Both the position numbers and the translations under genes were made by a program. Positions 11,669 to 23,936 of a stretch of DNA of 64,000 bases are shown in pieces. The notes below the pieces were generated by a model, which searched no databases, was not told the origin of the DNA, and worked only from the letters and a program-made list of their open reading frames with translations. The stretch comes from Bradysia coprophila (Eukaryota; Arthropoda; Insecta; Diptera; Sciaridae), in assembly GCF_014529535.1 (NCBI RefSeq), contig NW_023503632.1, forward strand, positions 806,001 to 870,000. Direction: 5' to 3'. The first letter of the stretch is position 1, and the number at the start of each line of letters is the position of its first letter.

Positions 11669-11868
11669 GTTTTTGCGTACGAATAGCCAGTACTCGTTGT
11701 TTTAGCTATTCGCACGCGAGTGTGAATAGTCAAATCCAATGTGAAATGGCTATTCGCACGCGCGTGCGAATAGTCTAAGACAGTGTGTAATGGATATTCG
11801 CACGCGCGTGCGAGTAGTCAAATCCATTGTGAAATGGCTATTCGCACGCACGTGCGAATAGCATCAGC
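11669..11868. repeat. palindromic CTATTCGCACGCGCGTGCGAATAG array, right
   Basis: Five copies or so of the same palindrome as at 7186-7372, with the spacer in opposite orientation (TCAAATCCAATGTGAAATGG). The outer flank also resembles the left flank (AAATTTAACG near both ends). Confidence 0.85.
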
Positions 11869-12751
11869 CCAAATTTAACGATCGATAAATTTAATCGAAT
11901 TTTACAATAGAGTTAAATTGATCAGCTCCGTTAAATGCTGACGGGAATTTTACAATTGTCTTTTACTTATTGCAGCGCGTTTAGGCTTATGGACTAAGCT
12001 AAGCTCATATCAGTAGGTACAATGTAGTAACTTTCGTTTAGTTGAGAAAATCATAAGAAAATCGAAGCAAAATAATTACACAATTTATATGATGTGTGCA
12101 GTGTTTGTCCATCATGGGAAATTCCTAGTCGACTTCCACGATTCTTCTTTTCCCTAAATAATAATGCCAAAAGCAGCCAAGTTCAATGTTTAACACTAAA
12201 ATCAGTCAATTGATTATGAGGCTTTTCGACTGAACTATTCGCCCAATCTGTGTGCACAAAAATTGAAATTACTTAAATCGAATATCATCTCCGTATATTA
12301 CAATAGTAAATCCATTTTCATTCAGATTTTTTGTTATCTCAAAAAATATCCCCGTAAGACATTTTTACTTCGCTTAGACTATATGTTATTGTTCCATTAA
12401 ATTTCTGATTTCTCTTTCGTTTTTTTCTTTCAATTTTTTTTGGATAAATAGACAAACATCATACTCAATTCAATTCAATTAATAAACTAATCACGCTAAG
12501 AATAACAACTTCCGAACAAGTTCATATCGTTCATATTGCATCGTCGATGTAAGACCGCAATTCTTTTGTTCATAAAACTACTGTAACATGTATAGAATGA
12601 AGTCCGTATTTTTCAGGGACGGATTCAACTTAAGCGGTAATCGTGATTGTCATTGATAGTCTGGGTTGGTTCAAGTAAATAAATTAACTGATACTCGGGT
12701 TATAATTATGTTCTTTGTTCATTGGGAAACTGTAGATTATGAACGTTCTTG
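11869..12751. other. non-coding, AT-rich
   Basis: No gene or clear repeat seen. Short ORFs only. Confidence 0.5.
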
Positions 12752-12911
12752 CACTGACAAAAAAGATTTGAAAATATTACCTCTTGCAGGTAACTTTGTC
12801 TATAGCTAACCTACAACAGCTGCCACGGTTAGCTGAAGCAGATAAGATAGGTTACCTAGAGACAAATTTACCTGCAGCAGGTAAGATTTTCAACTCTTTT
12901 TTTTGTTAGTG
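12752..12911. repeat. 160-bp MITE
   Basis: Terminal inverted repeats CACTGACAAAAAAGATTTGA and CACTAACAAAAAAAAGAGTTGA (read inward), with TTACCTGCNGCAGGTAA-like blocks repeated inside each arm. Non-coding. Confidence 0.8.
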
Positions 12912-14354
12912 TAAGAAGTTTGTAGCCTATAATCCAGCAATTTTCCTCTCCTTCTGCTCGAGCTGGAAACCTCGCAGTCAAATCTCCAAACCAGTGCGTA
13001 ATCTACCGTTACTTGCAGCACACCAAGGAAATTGTTACGTGATGACAATTACGGATAAGCTTATTGCTTGTAACTTTTTGATTTCCACTCGAAGACAAAC
13101 CAATCTACTATAACTCGGGAATTACCGCTCATGTCAATAAAGAAAAATGGCTCGTTTACCGAGGTTGCAGTGAGTAAAAGCAACTTACTTAATTGTGCCG
13201 ACATTTTGACTTTTGTTCTAACCTTGCTAATGTTTGCAATGTAATTTGTTCGACCACACAGGTCAAATAATTTTCCGGATCCATCCCTGTCGCAACTCCT
13301 GTCGAAGTCTTTTGTTATTTTTTATTATTTTTTCCTTGTTACACCGCATTCAATGTGCACTAAATTGGCTTTTTTCCATACAAAACCCTCTTACAAATAA
13401 CTTTTTGTCGGAATGGTTGTTGTATATTGTATGCGGAGCAACAAGGGAAAAATGTAACATTCATGACGGTATAATACACTAGCGAATAACATTACAAGAG
13501 AGCTGTAAATTGTGTGTATGTGTACATTTTCCGACAATATATTTACAGCGAAATGAAGAAAACAGACTTTTCACGGGTTGATCTAGAACAGATTCTCCGA
13601 TTAAACCCCAATACATGATACGCCTGTTAATATACACAAACAACTATTTTATAAGAAGTTGTGTGTTCGGCAAGGATGACTGAATGGTGAACACGTGATG
13701 CTGTTCACATGATATGTTGAGGATATTTTGATATTATTCTTTTCCTCTGCGCTGGGTGAGTGTGGCGAAATATAGTTGGTGAAATGATACGTGTACACCA
13801 CATGTAGCAGAGGGTGTCGATCGAAAAATAAACTATCAAAATGTGATGTTTCATACGGGATTTACCTTTACACCTCAACAAACATCGCCCCCTAACACAC
13901 ATAATATTCATGTTTTACTCTCGCTTCACGGATGCTACATCATTGTGTCCATTGTAAGCCAATTTTGATGCGGTTAAAACATAACAAAATAAATAAAAAT
14001 AAATCGAATTTTGTGTTGATGTTTTGTGAACGGAAAAACATACAGTTTGTGTGTGAGCGCACAGAATTCGAGTATTATTGTATATGCGATGTGACCCTTG
14101 GGGTTGGAGGATTAAATAGCCATCAAACGTTGTGTGTTGCGTTTAAGAGGTGTATTTAAACATTGGGGAATGAGATGAAAATTGAATGGAATAATAAATT
14201 AAGTTTTTTGTTCGGTTCGGTCCACGTTGATATTAATGCACAGTGAGTTATTGATGTTATTCATTTCACCTTTTTGAACAATTGATTTCGATTTGAATTT
14301 TCGGTTGTACGCCCGACATGACAACATCTACAACAACAACAAAATCTTCATCCA
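12912..14354. other. non-coding, AT-rich
   Basis: No gene recognised. ORFs of 60-80 codons have no domain features. Confidence 0.5.
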
Positions 14355-14585
14355 TGCGGCGTGAATAGCCTTATTTTCTCCACTCGAATGCGGTGAGAAG
14401 ATGACGTTTTGTTGACGCTCCATCTGATGACAGTTCAGGTGAGAAATTTTTTATTTTCCCACCTCTTGTTGCTCTCATGGGGTGAACAAGAGTTTTTTTC
14501 TCTTTGCAACTGTCACTTTGTTTTGATTTTGAAGAATGGCGAAACAAACTGATGTGTTTGTTTCGTGGTTATTCACGCCACGCAC
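14355..14585. repeat. inverted repeat, GCGGCGTGAATAGCC family
   Basis: GCGGCGTGAATAGCC at the left pairs with GGTTATTCACGCCACGC at the right. The same arm pair recurs at 36915-36985, and the internal CAACTGTCACTTTGTTTT block recurs near 45800. It is a dispersed family. Confidence 0.65.
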
Positions 14586-15479
14586 TGATTAAAAATTCAC
14601 CTCATGGATTAATAGAAAATTAAATATCCTTTCGCTTTTGTTGGAATATACTCTTTCCTCTTTCTTTGTCTTTTCGAAAATTGTAAGGTGAATCGATGTT
14701 CTTTGTTTCGTGGAGAAAACGGTTAATCACACCTCGCACAAACATCACTCTTGTTGAAATTATCTATTTTTTTTGTCTCGGTAAACAAATAGCTATCGAT
14801 CAAATAGCTATTGTTTCCCATTCGATTTAAATTCAGTAGGTGTTTCTGGTAATAGGCATACACGGTTTGTACAAAATGTTATGGGGCAAGGCATTTTGTA
14901 AATGTGCCAGCAGATACGCGATACGAATACATGTTGCATTTTTGTTGCATATGTTCTTATTTACACGGCGAACACACGAACATACGATATTCATTAGTGT
15001 AGCGTTACGAATGGGGTCCATAAAAGTGAATGATTGTGCAATATAATGTTTTTTAGGTGAAGAGTTCATCTCCTGTCTATTGCAGTTATTGAGTGTGGGA
15101 GTGTGTAATGTGCCCGATGAGGGTGTATAAACACGGTATATGGTTATTAAAGTTTCCTATTTGAACTGTTAAAATTTATCGCTTACAATTTTCAATTAAT
15201 TATATAGCAATCACTCTCTGCTGTGATTTATTTGTTATGAAAATCGGTTGTTTCGTCCGGGGGAATCGTATCATAAACATTATAAGTTAAAGGTCAGACA
15301 CTGAGAAATTAGAACACAGTCATGTTAAAAGATTCAAATACAGTTCAACAATGGTACGGTAATGCTCTATCTTTCTTGGTAACTTCATTTAAAGATAAAT
15401 CGAACCTATCAGTCTTTCTGATCCAAGTATTTTCAATACATTACAAACCAATCTTTTACTTCCATCCGTTGAATTACAG
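14586..15479. other. non-coding, AT-rich
   Basis: Nothing supportable as a gene. Confidence 0.5.
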
Positions 15480-15860
15480 GTGAATCTTCTATGTTTTACC
15501 GATGAATCTTCTATTATTCACCAATGAAGCGTCTATGATTCAGCGATGGATCCTCTTTGTTTTGACGATGAATCTTCTGTCTCTGTCTCTGTCTCACAGA
15601 TGAATCATCTGTGATTCACCAATGAATCTTCTGTGTTTCGTCGATGAAACTTCTACGATTCACCAATGAATCTTCTACGATTCACCAATGAATCTTCTAT
15701 GATTCGCCGATGAATTCTATTTGTTTCGTCGATAAATCTTCTATAATTCGCCGATGAATCTACTTCAGTTCTCAGATGAATCTTCTCTGAATCCTATATG
15801 TTTAACCGATGAATGTTCGACAGTGAATCTCTTGTGAATCGCCGATGAGTGTCCGGTGAA
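15480..15860. repeat. degenerate 24-bp tandem repeat
   Basis: About fifteen imperfect units of GATGAATCTTCTATGATTCACC, with CTCTGTCTCTGTCTC embedded. Reading frames are interrupted, so it looks non-coding. Confidence 0.85.
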
Positions 15861-15875
15861 ATAACGTTGATTAGG

Positions 15876-16385
15876 CTAAATTGACGCAAAATAATTTACG
15901 TTGACGCTACTCTCGTTTATTACCAATCGTTTATTTTTGTCGTCACAGTCGAAAACAAAATTCGACCAATTTCGGCTATTCGTGCGGTGAACAGGAAATA
16001 TATCCAAGCGTTCGGTAGCCCTACTATTATACATTTTGATTTTCATGATTTTTATAATGATTTTTGATCTGCAAACATAAATATTTGAAATTGGGTCCAA
16101 TTCTGTTTGCATAGCACAAAAGGCACGTACTGAAAAGTTATCGTAACCAGACTTTATTATATATTTATATACTTTCCAATCATTCAAATTATTTTCAAAA
16201 AGGTGACACCAGTGATACCGTATCATATATAGAGTTGGTACAGCAAAAGCGCGTTGCATTTTTGCTTTACATAATTTTGTTCGATTTCCTATTTGGACGA
16301 TTATTCCGATGAAATACGCTCGAGGATTTACTAAAACCAAAATGTACACAGCGAACCAGACATGTAATGGGTATAACTCTATCAA
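15876..16385 (-). CDS. unrecognised 169-codon open frame
   Basis: The longest uninterrupted frame in the block between dsf and PDSS2. The track-style start is TTG at 16385; the first in-frame ATG is internal. The first 30 residues are hydrophobic (WFAVYILVLV, FIGIIVQIG) and the rest is polar and Asn/Lys-rich. I recognise no family, and no clear splice partner or promoter is visible. A frame this long is unlikely but not impossible by chance in AT-rich DNA. It may be an exon, a pseudogene or noise. Confidence 0.15.
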   Translation of the reverse strand: MIELYPLHVWFAVYILVLVNPRAYFIGIIVQIGNRTKLCKAKMQRAFAVPTLYMIRYHWCHLFENNLNDWKVYKYIIKSGYDNFSVRAFCAMQTELDPISNIYVCRSKIIIKIMKIKMYNSRATERLDIFPVHRTNSRNWSNFVFDCDDKNKRLVINESSVNVNYFASI

Positions 16386-18864
16386 ACGCGCAAGAATATG
16401 AATTCAGTGGTGTTTCTTCAAGGAATAAGTCAAGGTCTCTAGCAATATCACACCGATTGTTTACAACGTATCGAGGCTTAAGATCACTCAGTGTGCCTTG
16501 CGAATTTCATTATTGAATAGGTTAATTGAAAACATTTTGTTGAAAAAAAGACATGACTTTCAATTAGTCTAGTGATCCGACCAATATACCATAAATATCG
16601 AGTCAGTATCTGAAGGAAGTTCCTACACTTATTATCCGGAGTTTAGTTTTGACCGTCACCGAATGACACGTGGCGCTGTAGTGTCTTGGTCGAGGTGCAG
16701 GCAGGAAAGTCTTTTGTTTTGTAAATTATAAAGCGACTAGACCTGGATTGAATTCAATATCCGCCGGATATTATCCGACTGTTGGCTATGGTATGAGGCT
16801 AGAGATGAGGTCGGAAACCCACAGGAAAGTCGTATGCTTCCATGAATGTAGAAAATGCGACTAGACCTGGTAGTACCCGCTTGCAGGCTCTTTTGCTATG
16901 CCTGCGACGTGGACCGGGCCTATTCTCGAGAGAATTCTGGCAAGTAAAGAAAATCAATTTTCTTAAAGTCAAATCCCTCAAATAGGCTCTGTGTGTATAG
17001 GTTAGGTGGAGGAGAGGTCCTAAAAAGGGCTTCTAGATTTTAATGATGACTGGGTAGTACAAAGGGAAGGGTCCGTACGTGACCTGTGTGCATCGATCAG
17101 AAATGATCAGCCCAAACTGACGAAATCTACGAAATATATCCGGACAACAATGTAGGTAGGAGATTGGAGTTAGTAAAACCGTCTGCTCAAATTCAATATT
17201 CCGAAGGTACAAAACTTTATTTTACCTGGAAAACACACTAATTCCAGGGCTGCCGTAATTTGCATAAGAAACACTTAAGATCGCCAATTTTTCAACCTCT
17301 TGGAAAACAAGCTATCCCCGATATTATTGAGTTATAGCTCATTCGATTCGTCGTTCAATTCTAGCGAAGGGGTGTCTGCCATTTTTTTTTTTTTTTTCAA
17401 AAAAATACATTTTGAGTGTAATGTGTCTAAATGTCATGTGATGATGTCAGAGGGTGGTCAAAACATTTTTTTAGCATTAACTTGAGGAAGGAGCAACACA
17501 AAAAGTTGAAACTTTGTGGGATTGTTGGCCTATCCACGGCCGACAGTTTGAGCCCACTCTGACGTCCGCATTCACCACCCATGGCCAGCCATCAGTCAAA
17601 GTATGGTGAACTTTCAAATAGTCCGTAACCTCTACAACATCATTGTTCTGATAGGCCGTCTACATATTATGGTAGCTGGCTTCAGCCACCATCACATATC
17701 AAAATTTCACCACAGAAGTTTGATGTTGCAGGAATTGCGGACCATTTGAAGAAAAGTTGACCTTTACGGCTGTTATAAAAGAGTAAATTTGAACCAAATT
17801 CTTGTCCAAAATAGTTTTTTTTTATTAGTAACGTGTCTGGGGGACAATTCTAGCCCATAACCGATCGATTCCGAGGGATTTGTGCCACTTTGGAGGCTCT
17901 CATTAAATTTATACTTGTGGCGGTTCAAAAAATGTTGTTTATTTTATGAGAGAGGCTAAATATCCGTTAAAAAAGTCTGTTCTAGTGTTCGTGCTTGGTT
18001 CAGTGCTATGTCTCATTTGAGACTCCTATCACGTAGCAAATTAATATTGGCCCGATTAAAAAACTAATTACTGTTCCGAATTCCTGAGTTCATTCGATAT
18101 ACGCCAACACTTTATTTGACAAAAATCCGCCGAGAAAAATTATCAAATTTTTCTCTTAATATTACTAACACTAGATCTGTTGTAAAGACATTATATTCGC
18201 GACATAGCGAAGCGTATTTCTGTTGATAAGGTAAAATAACAGTAGACGATAAAAAATGACTGCCGTAATACCGTTCCAGACGCTGTTTTACGAGGGGTAA
18301 CCAACTCTGGTAATTGACTACAAACCCTCAAAGGAATTGCCGGAGTATTCGATAAATAATTGGAAATACGAGAAATTGATGGAATTATAAGGAATTCACC
18401 GGAATCGACTGGAAATACGTAAGGAATTGAAAGTAAATAAGATCAAATACGGATTAATGTGATGATTGGAAAAAAGTACCAACCAGGGAATGCAAACTAC
18501 CTGTAGGTCTTTCAAAGGCCGACATTAGTACGTTACAATAATTTAAAATAATTATTTCCTGAGTTATTGCCGAAAAATTGTATTCTAGAACCTCTGACGT
18601 GCCTTCACTTTTGAACGCTTTACACCGAAAATAATAAAAAATTTATAAGTTGAACAAAAAAAAACGGGTTTGCCCGAAATACCTAATATTTTTCCACTTT
18701 CATCGGTGAAACTGCTTCCTATTAGTCGTCACTTAGTAGTAGTATGTTACGCCTCGGTTATTTATAGAACAAAACTATTTTTTGTATTATTTTGAAATGT
18801 GCACATTCGACTGTGCATACATACAAGCAAGTACTTTATAATATCGTCTACTAGCTGAATCCAT
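16386..18864. other. non-coding with a short duplicated segment
   Basis: Two diverged copies of AGGAAAGTC...GCGACTAGACCTGG at about 16704-16745 and 16824-16869 show a local duplication. A poly-T run lies near 17382-17398. No gene recognised. Confidence 0.5.
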
Positions 18865-18870
18865 TCAGTT
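18865..18870 (+). promoter_or_regulatory. candidate initiator of the PDSS2-like gene
   Basis: TCAGTT, an arthropod initiator-like word, lies 47 nt upstream of the first ATG. It is followed by GC-richer sequence (GTTCGCGTCGCAAC). Position only; no transcript evidence. Confidence 0.3.
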
Positions 18871-18916
18871 AGTGTTCGCGTCGCAACAGAAGTGAGTGTT
18901 TTTGAGAAATAAAAGT

Positions 18917-20391
18917 ATGTTGTTTAGTAGTCGATTTTATTGCTTGACTCAACGGTCAACCATGATGGGAGTTATGTTGCGGCCTGGAAAGATTTACAAA
19001 CATCGACGACATCAGTTAACTTGCACCACCGGACTGTTAACCGTGCAAAACAATTGTAACACATTGACAACGAAAGCGATACAAAAAGACGATTGGCACC
19101 GAATTGTCAGTGAAGCTGAAAGTGTTGTCGGCTATCCGACGTCGTTCTTGAGTTTACGTTGGCTGATGAGCGATGAGATTGCGAATGTTGCTTTATATTT
19201 ACGGAAATTGATCGAAAGTAATCATCCGCTGGTGAAGACTGCCAAGTAAGTGAGACATTTGAGAAATTCTTCTTGTTATCTTCGTCTCATACCAAATCGT
19301 GTCCCATTTGCCTATATTCCCGTCCTGCAGACATTTGTTATACAACAATAACAACCACCTGCAACCATGGGGTTTGATTGTGTTGCTTATATCAAAAGCA
19401 GGCGGACATACAATTAAAGTTTCCGAACATACGGAAAGTGGCGGAGTTCTACACTCACAACGTGTTCTAGCCGAAGTCACCGAAATGATTCGCATATCAT
19501 TTTTGGTCCATCAAGGTGTGGTCAATTTACAACCACTGACCCAGGCTGGACAGGATCTTTCCACAAAGAGTGACATGTCATTTGGGAACAAGATTGCTAT
19601 ATTGAGCGGTGATCATCTGCTGAGTAGATCCCTTGCTGAGCTGGCTAGTTTAAGGTGCGTATGGTCAATAATACTCTGCGTCTGGTATGATATTTCAACG
19701 TTTGAAATTCCCTTCCAGAAATCAAGATGTGAATGAACTTATTTCTTCGGCTGTGCGCGACTTCACCGAATCGGAATTCATTGGCGATCGGGACGAACAG
19801 AACAATCCATTACCATCGATACCTTTGCCACACCACGACACCCATTCGGATGATTTGGAAATGGACGAGTGTGTGACGAGGGATTTGATGAAGCCGATGC
19901 GTATTGACAACTGCATGGGTATACCAGAAAAAGAGTGGGCATTGCGTCACACATTGAGTGGTGGAAGTTTACTTGCACGAAGTTGTCAGGCTGCACTCAA
20001 ATTATCTGGCCAATCGGAAACATATCAAAAGAACGGCTATTTGTTTGGCAAACATTTGGTGTTGGCATGGCAGGCGTTTTTGGAACTAGAACCATTTAAA
20101 AATGATACACTGAACACGTCATTCAGTTTGGTATCGGCTCCGGTTCTATTCCACTTGGACTACGATCCGACATTATATAAGGAAATACAAAAGGGTAGCC
20201 GTTCAATTGAGGATATTGATTACGATAAAGTTCATAATGCAGTAATCAAAGGACCGGGCCCGACAGCAACAGCAAATTTACAACGGAAACACAGTACAGC
20301 CGCAATGGATCTGCTGAATCAATTTCCACCATCAGACGCACGAACTGCCCTGCAGAACATTATTTCTGCGTTGCAAGATCTGCGACGTTGA
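18917..20391 (+). CDS. PDSS2: PDSS2-like polyprenyl diphosphate synthase subunit 2
   Basis: Regulatory subunit of the mitochondrial enzyme that builds the ubiquinone side chain; it works with PDSS1. Exons 18917-19245, 19331-19654 and 19719-20391 splice in frame to 441 residues (human PDSS2 about 399). The N-terminus (MLFSSRFYCLTQR) is basic and hydroxylated, like a mitochondrial presequence. Recognisable blocks are GYPTSFLSLRWLMSDEI, NNHLQPWGLIVLLISKAGG, LAEVTEMIRISFLVHQG and the C-terminal LHLDYDPT-like VLFHLDYDPTLY region. The two DDxxD metal-binding motifs of PDSS1-type synthases are absent, as expected of subunit 2. I chose ATG 18917 because the frame upstream holds no earlier ATG. Confidence 0.9.
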
Positions 20392-21154
20392 ATAGCTTTG
20401 AAATTCGACGTTCTAGACTTCGATTTCAATAGAGGACTGTGATAAATATAGTTCACATTTAGTTTTAGTTTAGTGATTTTGCAATTATTATTTTCAAACG
20501 AACATCTAGGAGACTTTGTTTCAATGAAGAACCTGTTGCTGTTCCCGCAACATTGAGTGGGGAATTCAAAATGGTTCCTGGGGCAAGAACGAAGAGGCAC
20601 CATTTCTACACGGTCAATATCGTTACCATTATTCCGACGATCAAACAAAATATTTTATCTCCTGCAAGCTGATATTTCATACATTACGCGCTTCTGCATA
20701 TAAACACAAACGCATACATAACCTCAGCCTATACGATTGGATAATTCACACATAACCCACCTAGGGTAAATTTACTTTCCATCTACATATTTGAAAAAAA
20801 AAGAAAAATCACCGAACGGCGGAAGCGAACACGGGACCAGCAGCATATCGACCAAATATGCTGACCACTACGCCAACAAATCACATAACGAGATGCAATT
20901 GGTGTCGGTAGTGGTTCGTTAGTCACTTCTACATCGATCAAATAATCAGAGTAGTCGGAATGATGTGATTTGAACGAAATGTTGAGGTGGATAGTATATG
21001 TGTGTGAGTAAGTAAATAAAGGATTCTCTGTATGATGTTTTTTTGTTGTGAATGCGTTTTAAAACAACATGCTTAATTAATTAATTTTAAATTCAAATTT
21101 TTGTGGTTATTTCGCTAATGTATGAAATATAAGCTTGCAGGAGATAAAACATTG
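20392..21154 (+). other. PDSS2-like 3' UTR and downstream
   Basis: No further gene. AATAAA at 21015-21020 could end a long 3' UTR. The sequence is otherwise unremarkable. Confidence 0.35.
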
Positions 21155-21275
21155 TTCTACCTTGGTGTATATTTCTCGAATCACTTCTTATGTACAATTG
21201 TATATACACTCGCTGGCGCTCGTTATATACAATTGTACATACGAAGTTATTCTCGAAATATACACCAAGGTAGAA
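21155..21275. repeat. 121-bp fold-back MITE
   Basis: TTCTACCTTGGTGTATATTT at the left pairs with its complement at the right, and the arms also share ACAATTGTA cores. Similar AAGGTAAATATA arms occur at 26685-26798. Confidence 0.8.
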
Positions 21276-21692
21276 AATGTACTATTACAACTCCCATACG
21301 TTTGTGAATTTTGCGACCAGAGCGAACCGCTACTGGCTCCGGAGGTTGAAATTGTTTTTTTTTCTACATTCGCTTCACGCATTCCATGTGAAAGTGAAGA
21401 GTATTGATCAGTTTGTTTTGCTATGTTCATTTGAAGATCGACAACATGAACAACAATATTGTACAGAAACTGGTTTCAAATGTAATTTAAGTAGATTTAA
21501 GTGACTTTCCGGTGGGTGGCATGAGCAATGTTGGATAGTTAATAGACTACTTTTAACGTGACTGTAGATATTTTGCCGACACCCCCACCCCACCCCCCAA
21601 ACTAGTCAGCTACAACACTCGATATACATGCACGTCGTGCATTGCACGAGTAGCAAAATTGTAACAAAAAATTGAAAGAAAATTGGGTTCAA
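21276..21692. other. non-coding sequence between PDSS2 and the Copia element
   Basis: Contains a C-rich run (CACCCCCACCCCACCCCCC) near 21580-21599. No gene. Confidence 0.5.
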
Positions 21693-21697
21693 ATATG

Positions 21698-21868
21698 TGT
21701 TGGAATATCCAGAGGTAGCAGCTTGATTGAAAGAAAGAATTAGAGTTCAATCTGAATAGCTTTTATTGCAAACAAATAATTTAGTGACTTGATGTGACGA
21801 AAGGCTTTTATCGAATGAATATTTTCCAGAATGTATTTTGACCGATTACTTGATTGAATACTTCAACA
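21698..21868 (-). repeat. Copia 3' LTR
   Basis: 171 bp, near-identical partner of the copy at 23937-24107. It is preceded (in element orientation) by the polypurine tract. Confidence 0.92.
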
Positions 21869-22032
21869 CACCCCCTCAATCTTGTAATCCAATTCAAATT
21901 CTAAATTTTGTATGCTTCGCAACTGTAATCCAAATCTTGCTTCATATAGACTAGACGTACAACACGATCGAAATGATAAATCTTTAGTATGCGATCAACC
22001 TTTGTCCATTCAAATTCGATTGTATTCTCCCG

Positions 22033-22118
22033 ATTGCGTTCAGATCATGATGACCTGATTCTCTATGCCAATGATGGAAACGATTACCCTTATGTTCCAC
22101 CAATGCCTGCATTTTTAG
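22033..22118 (-). pseudogene. GAG-pre-integrase-like fragment, copy 1
   Basis: On the minus strand this segment matches the two tandem copies at 23560-23727 (shared block GCCAATGATGGAAACGATTA). It is truncated at both ends, so it is a duplicated scrap of the Copia coding region. Confidence 0.55.
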
Positions 22119-22159
22119 ATCTTTTTTCTTCTAGAAAAAATACCCTATTATGGCCGGTT

Positions 22160-22206
22160 TGTCTCTCTGTCTGTCTGTCTGTCCGTCTGTCTGTCTGTCC
22201 GTCTGT
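22160..22206. repeat. (TCTG)n microsatellite
   Basis: CTGT/CTGTC tetranucleotide run with minor interruptions, just left of the 289-bp array. Confidence 0.9.
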
Positions 22207-22224
22207 ATGTTACACATAGTTTCG

Positions 22225-23400
22225 GTAGCTCTTAGTCGGTAGTTGGTAGCTTTGGTAGTTGGTAGTTTCGAGCTGGATTGACATTCAAAATTGCAAAGCC
22301 ACCATGAGCATATCAACACCAGGCAAATAATATTTATTTGTTATCTGATCACCGATAGCTCACAGTTAACATTGCAATTCGAAAATTTGGTAGTTGGTAG
22401 CTGACTACCAAGGCTATAATTGACTACCAAACGTAATTTTTGGGGAAGAGATGTTTACTATTCGAGAACTACGCACCGACTGACGAAATTATTCTACATG
22501 CTTGACTATTTATAAATCGGAAATTTGGTAGTCGGTAGCTTTGGTAGTTGGTAGTTTCGAGCTGGATTGACATTCAAAATTGCAAAGCCACCATGAGCAT
22601 ATCAACACCAGGCAAATAATATTTATTTGTTATCTGATCACCGATAGCTCACAGTTAACATTGCAATTCGAAAATTTGGTAGTTGGTAGCTGACTACCAA
22701 GGCTATAATTGACTACCAAACGTAATTTTTGGGGAAGATATGTTTACTATTCGAGAACTACGCACCGACTGACGAAATTATTCTACATGCTTGACTATTT
22801 ATAAATCGGAAATTTGGTAGTCGGTAGCTTTGGTAGTTGGTAGTTTCGAGCTGGATTGACATTCAAAATTGCAAAGCCACCATGAGCATATCAACACCAG
22901 GCAAATAATATTTATTTGTTATCTGATCACCGATAGCTCACAGTTAACATTGCAATTCGAAAATTTGGTAGTTGGTAGCTGACTACCAAGGCTATAATTG
23001 ACTACCAAACGTAATTTTTGGGGAAGAGATGTTTACTATTAGAGAACTACGCACCGACTGACGAAATTATTCTACATGCTCGGCTATTTATAAATCGGAA
23101 ATTTGGTAGTCGGTAGCTTTGGTAGTTATGGTAGTTGCGAGCTGGATTGACATTCAAAATTGCAAAGCTACCGTGAGCATATCAACACCAGGCAAATAAT
23201 AATTATTTGTTATCTGATAACCGATAGCTCAGAGTTGACACTGCAATTCAAAAATTTGGTAGTTGGTAGCTGAGTACCGAGGTTATAATTGACTACTGAA
23301 CGTAATTTTTGAGGGAAAGATGTTTACTATTCGAGAACTACGCACCGACTGACAAAAATATTCTAACTGCTCGCCTATTTAAAGTTTAATTTATGGTATT
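22225..23400. repeat. 289-bp tandem array, four units
   Basis: The landmark GGTAGTTTCGAGCTGG starts at 22261, 22550 and 22839, a period of 289 bp. The fourth, diverged copy at 23130 is 291 bp on. The first three units look almost identical. Each unit contains GGTAGTTGGTAGC and its complement GACTACCAA, so single units can fold on themselves. Confidence 0.92.
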
Positions 23401-23559
23401 TGACTACCAAACTGGTAGTTGAATTCCAAATTGGTCAAACGTTAGTGGAGATGTTTACTCTTCAACAGCTGGATATCGACTGATGAAGCTATTCTTCCGC
23501 CTTGCCTACAAAAAAAGAAAAAAGACCTCACCAGGCTTTAGCCGGTATATTCTTGTCTT

Positions 23560-23727
23560 GATTGTATTCGGATCAGAATGACCCGATTCCTTATGCCAAT
23601 GATGGAAACGATTACCCTTATGTTCCACCAATGCCTGCATTTTCTTGATTGTATTCGGATCAGAATGACCCGATTCCTCATGCCAATGATGAACACGATT
23701 ATCCTTATGTTCAGCCAATGCATTCAC
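23560..23727 (-). pseudogene. tandem GAG-pre-integrase-like fragments, copies 2 and 3
   Basis: Two head-to-tail copies encode HHWHEESGHSDPNTIKK-type peptides, matching the His-x-x-x-His pattern of the Copia GAG-pre-integrase (zinc-binding) region by eye. They are adjacent to an open frame but lack every other domain. Confidence 0.55.
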
Positions 23728-23936
23728 TTGATGCGATTGCCGAAGACATTACGTATTATACTTGATATCACCAACACCAATTGTCGCACCATTGCGCTTG
23801 ATACTGCAAACTGATTCGGTGAATTTGACCGTAAAACCCATTTTTGTCAACTTTTCTGAAAATTATTTTCCTCCGAAAGTTTGCAATGAAAAACTGATTT
23901 AAACGATTTATTCTCTCGTGAGCTGGGCCCATAACC

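Noticed and set aside
23922-23936. Possible tRNA gene remnant (GCTGGGCCCATAACC)
   Set aside because: Only the primer-binding site of a Copia element; no cloverleaf around it.
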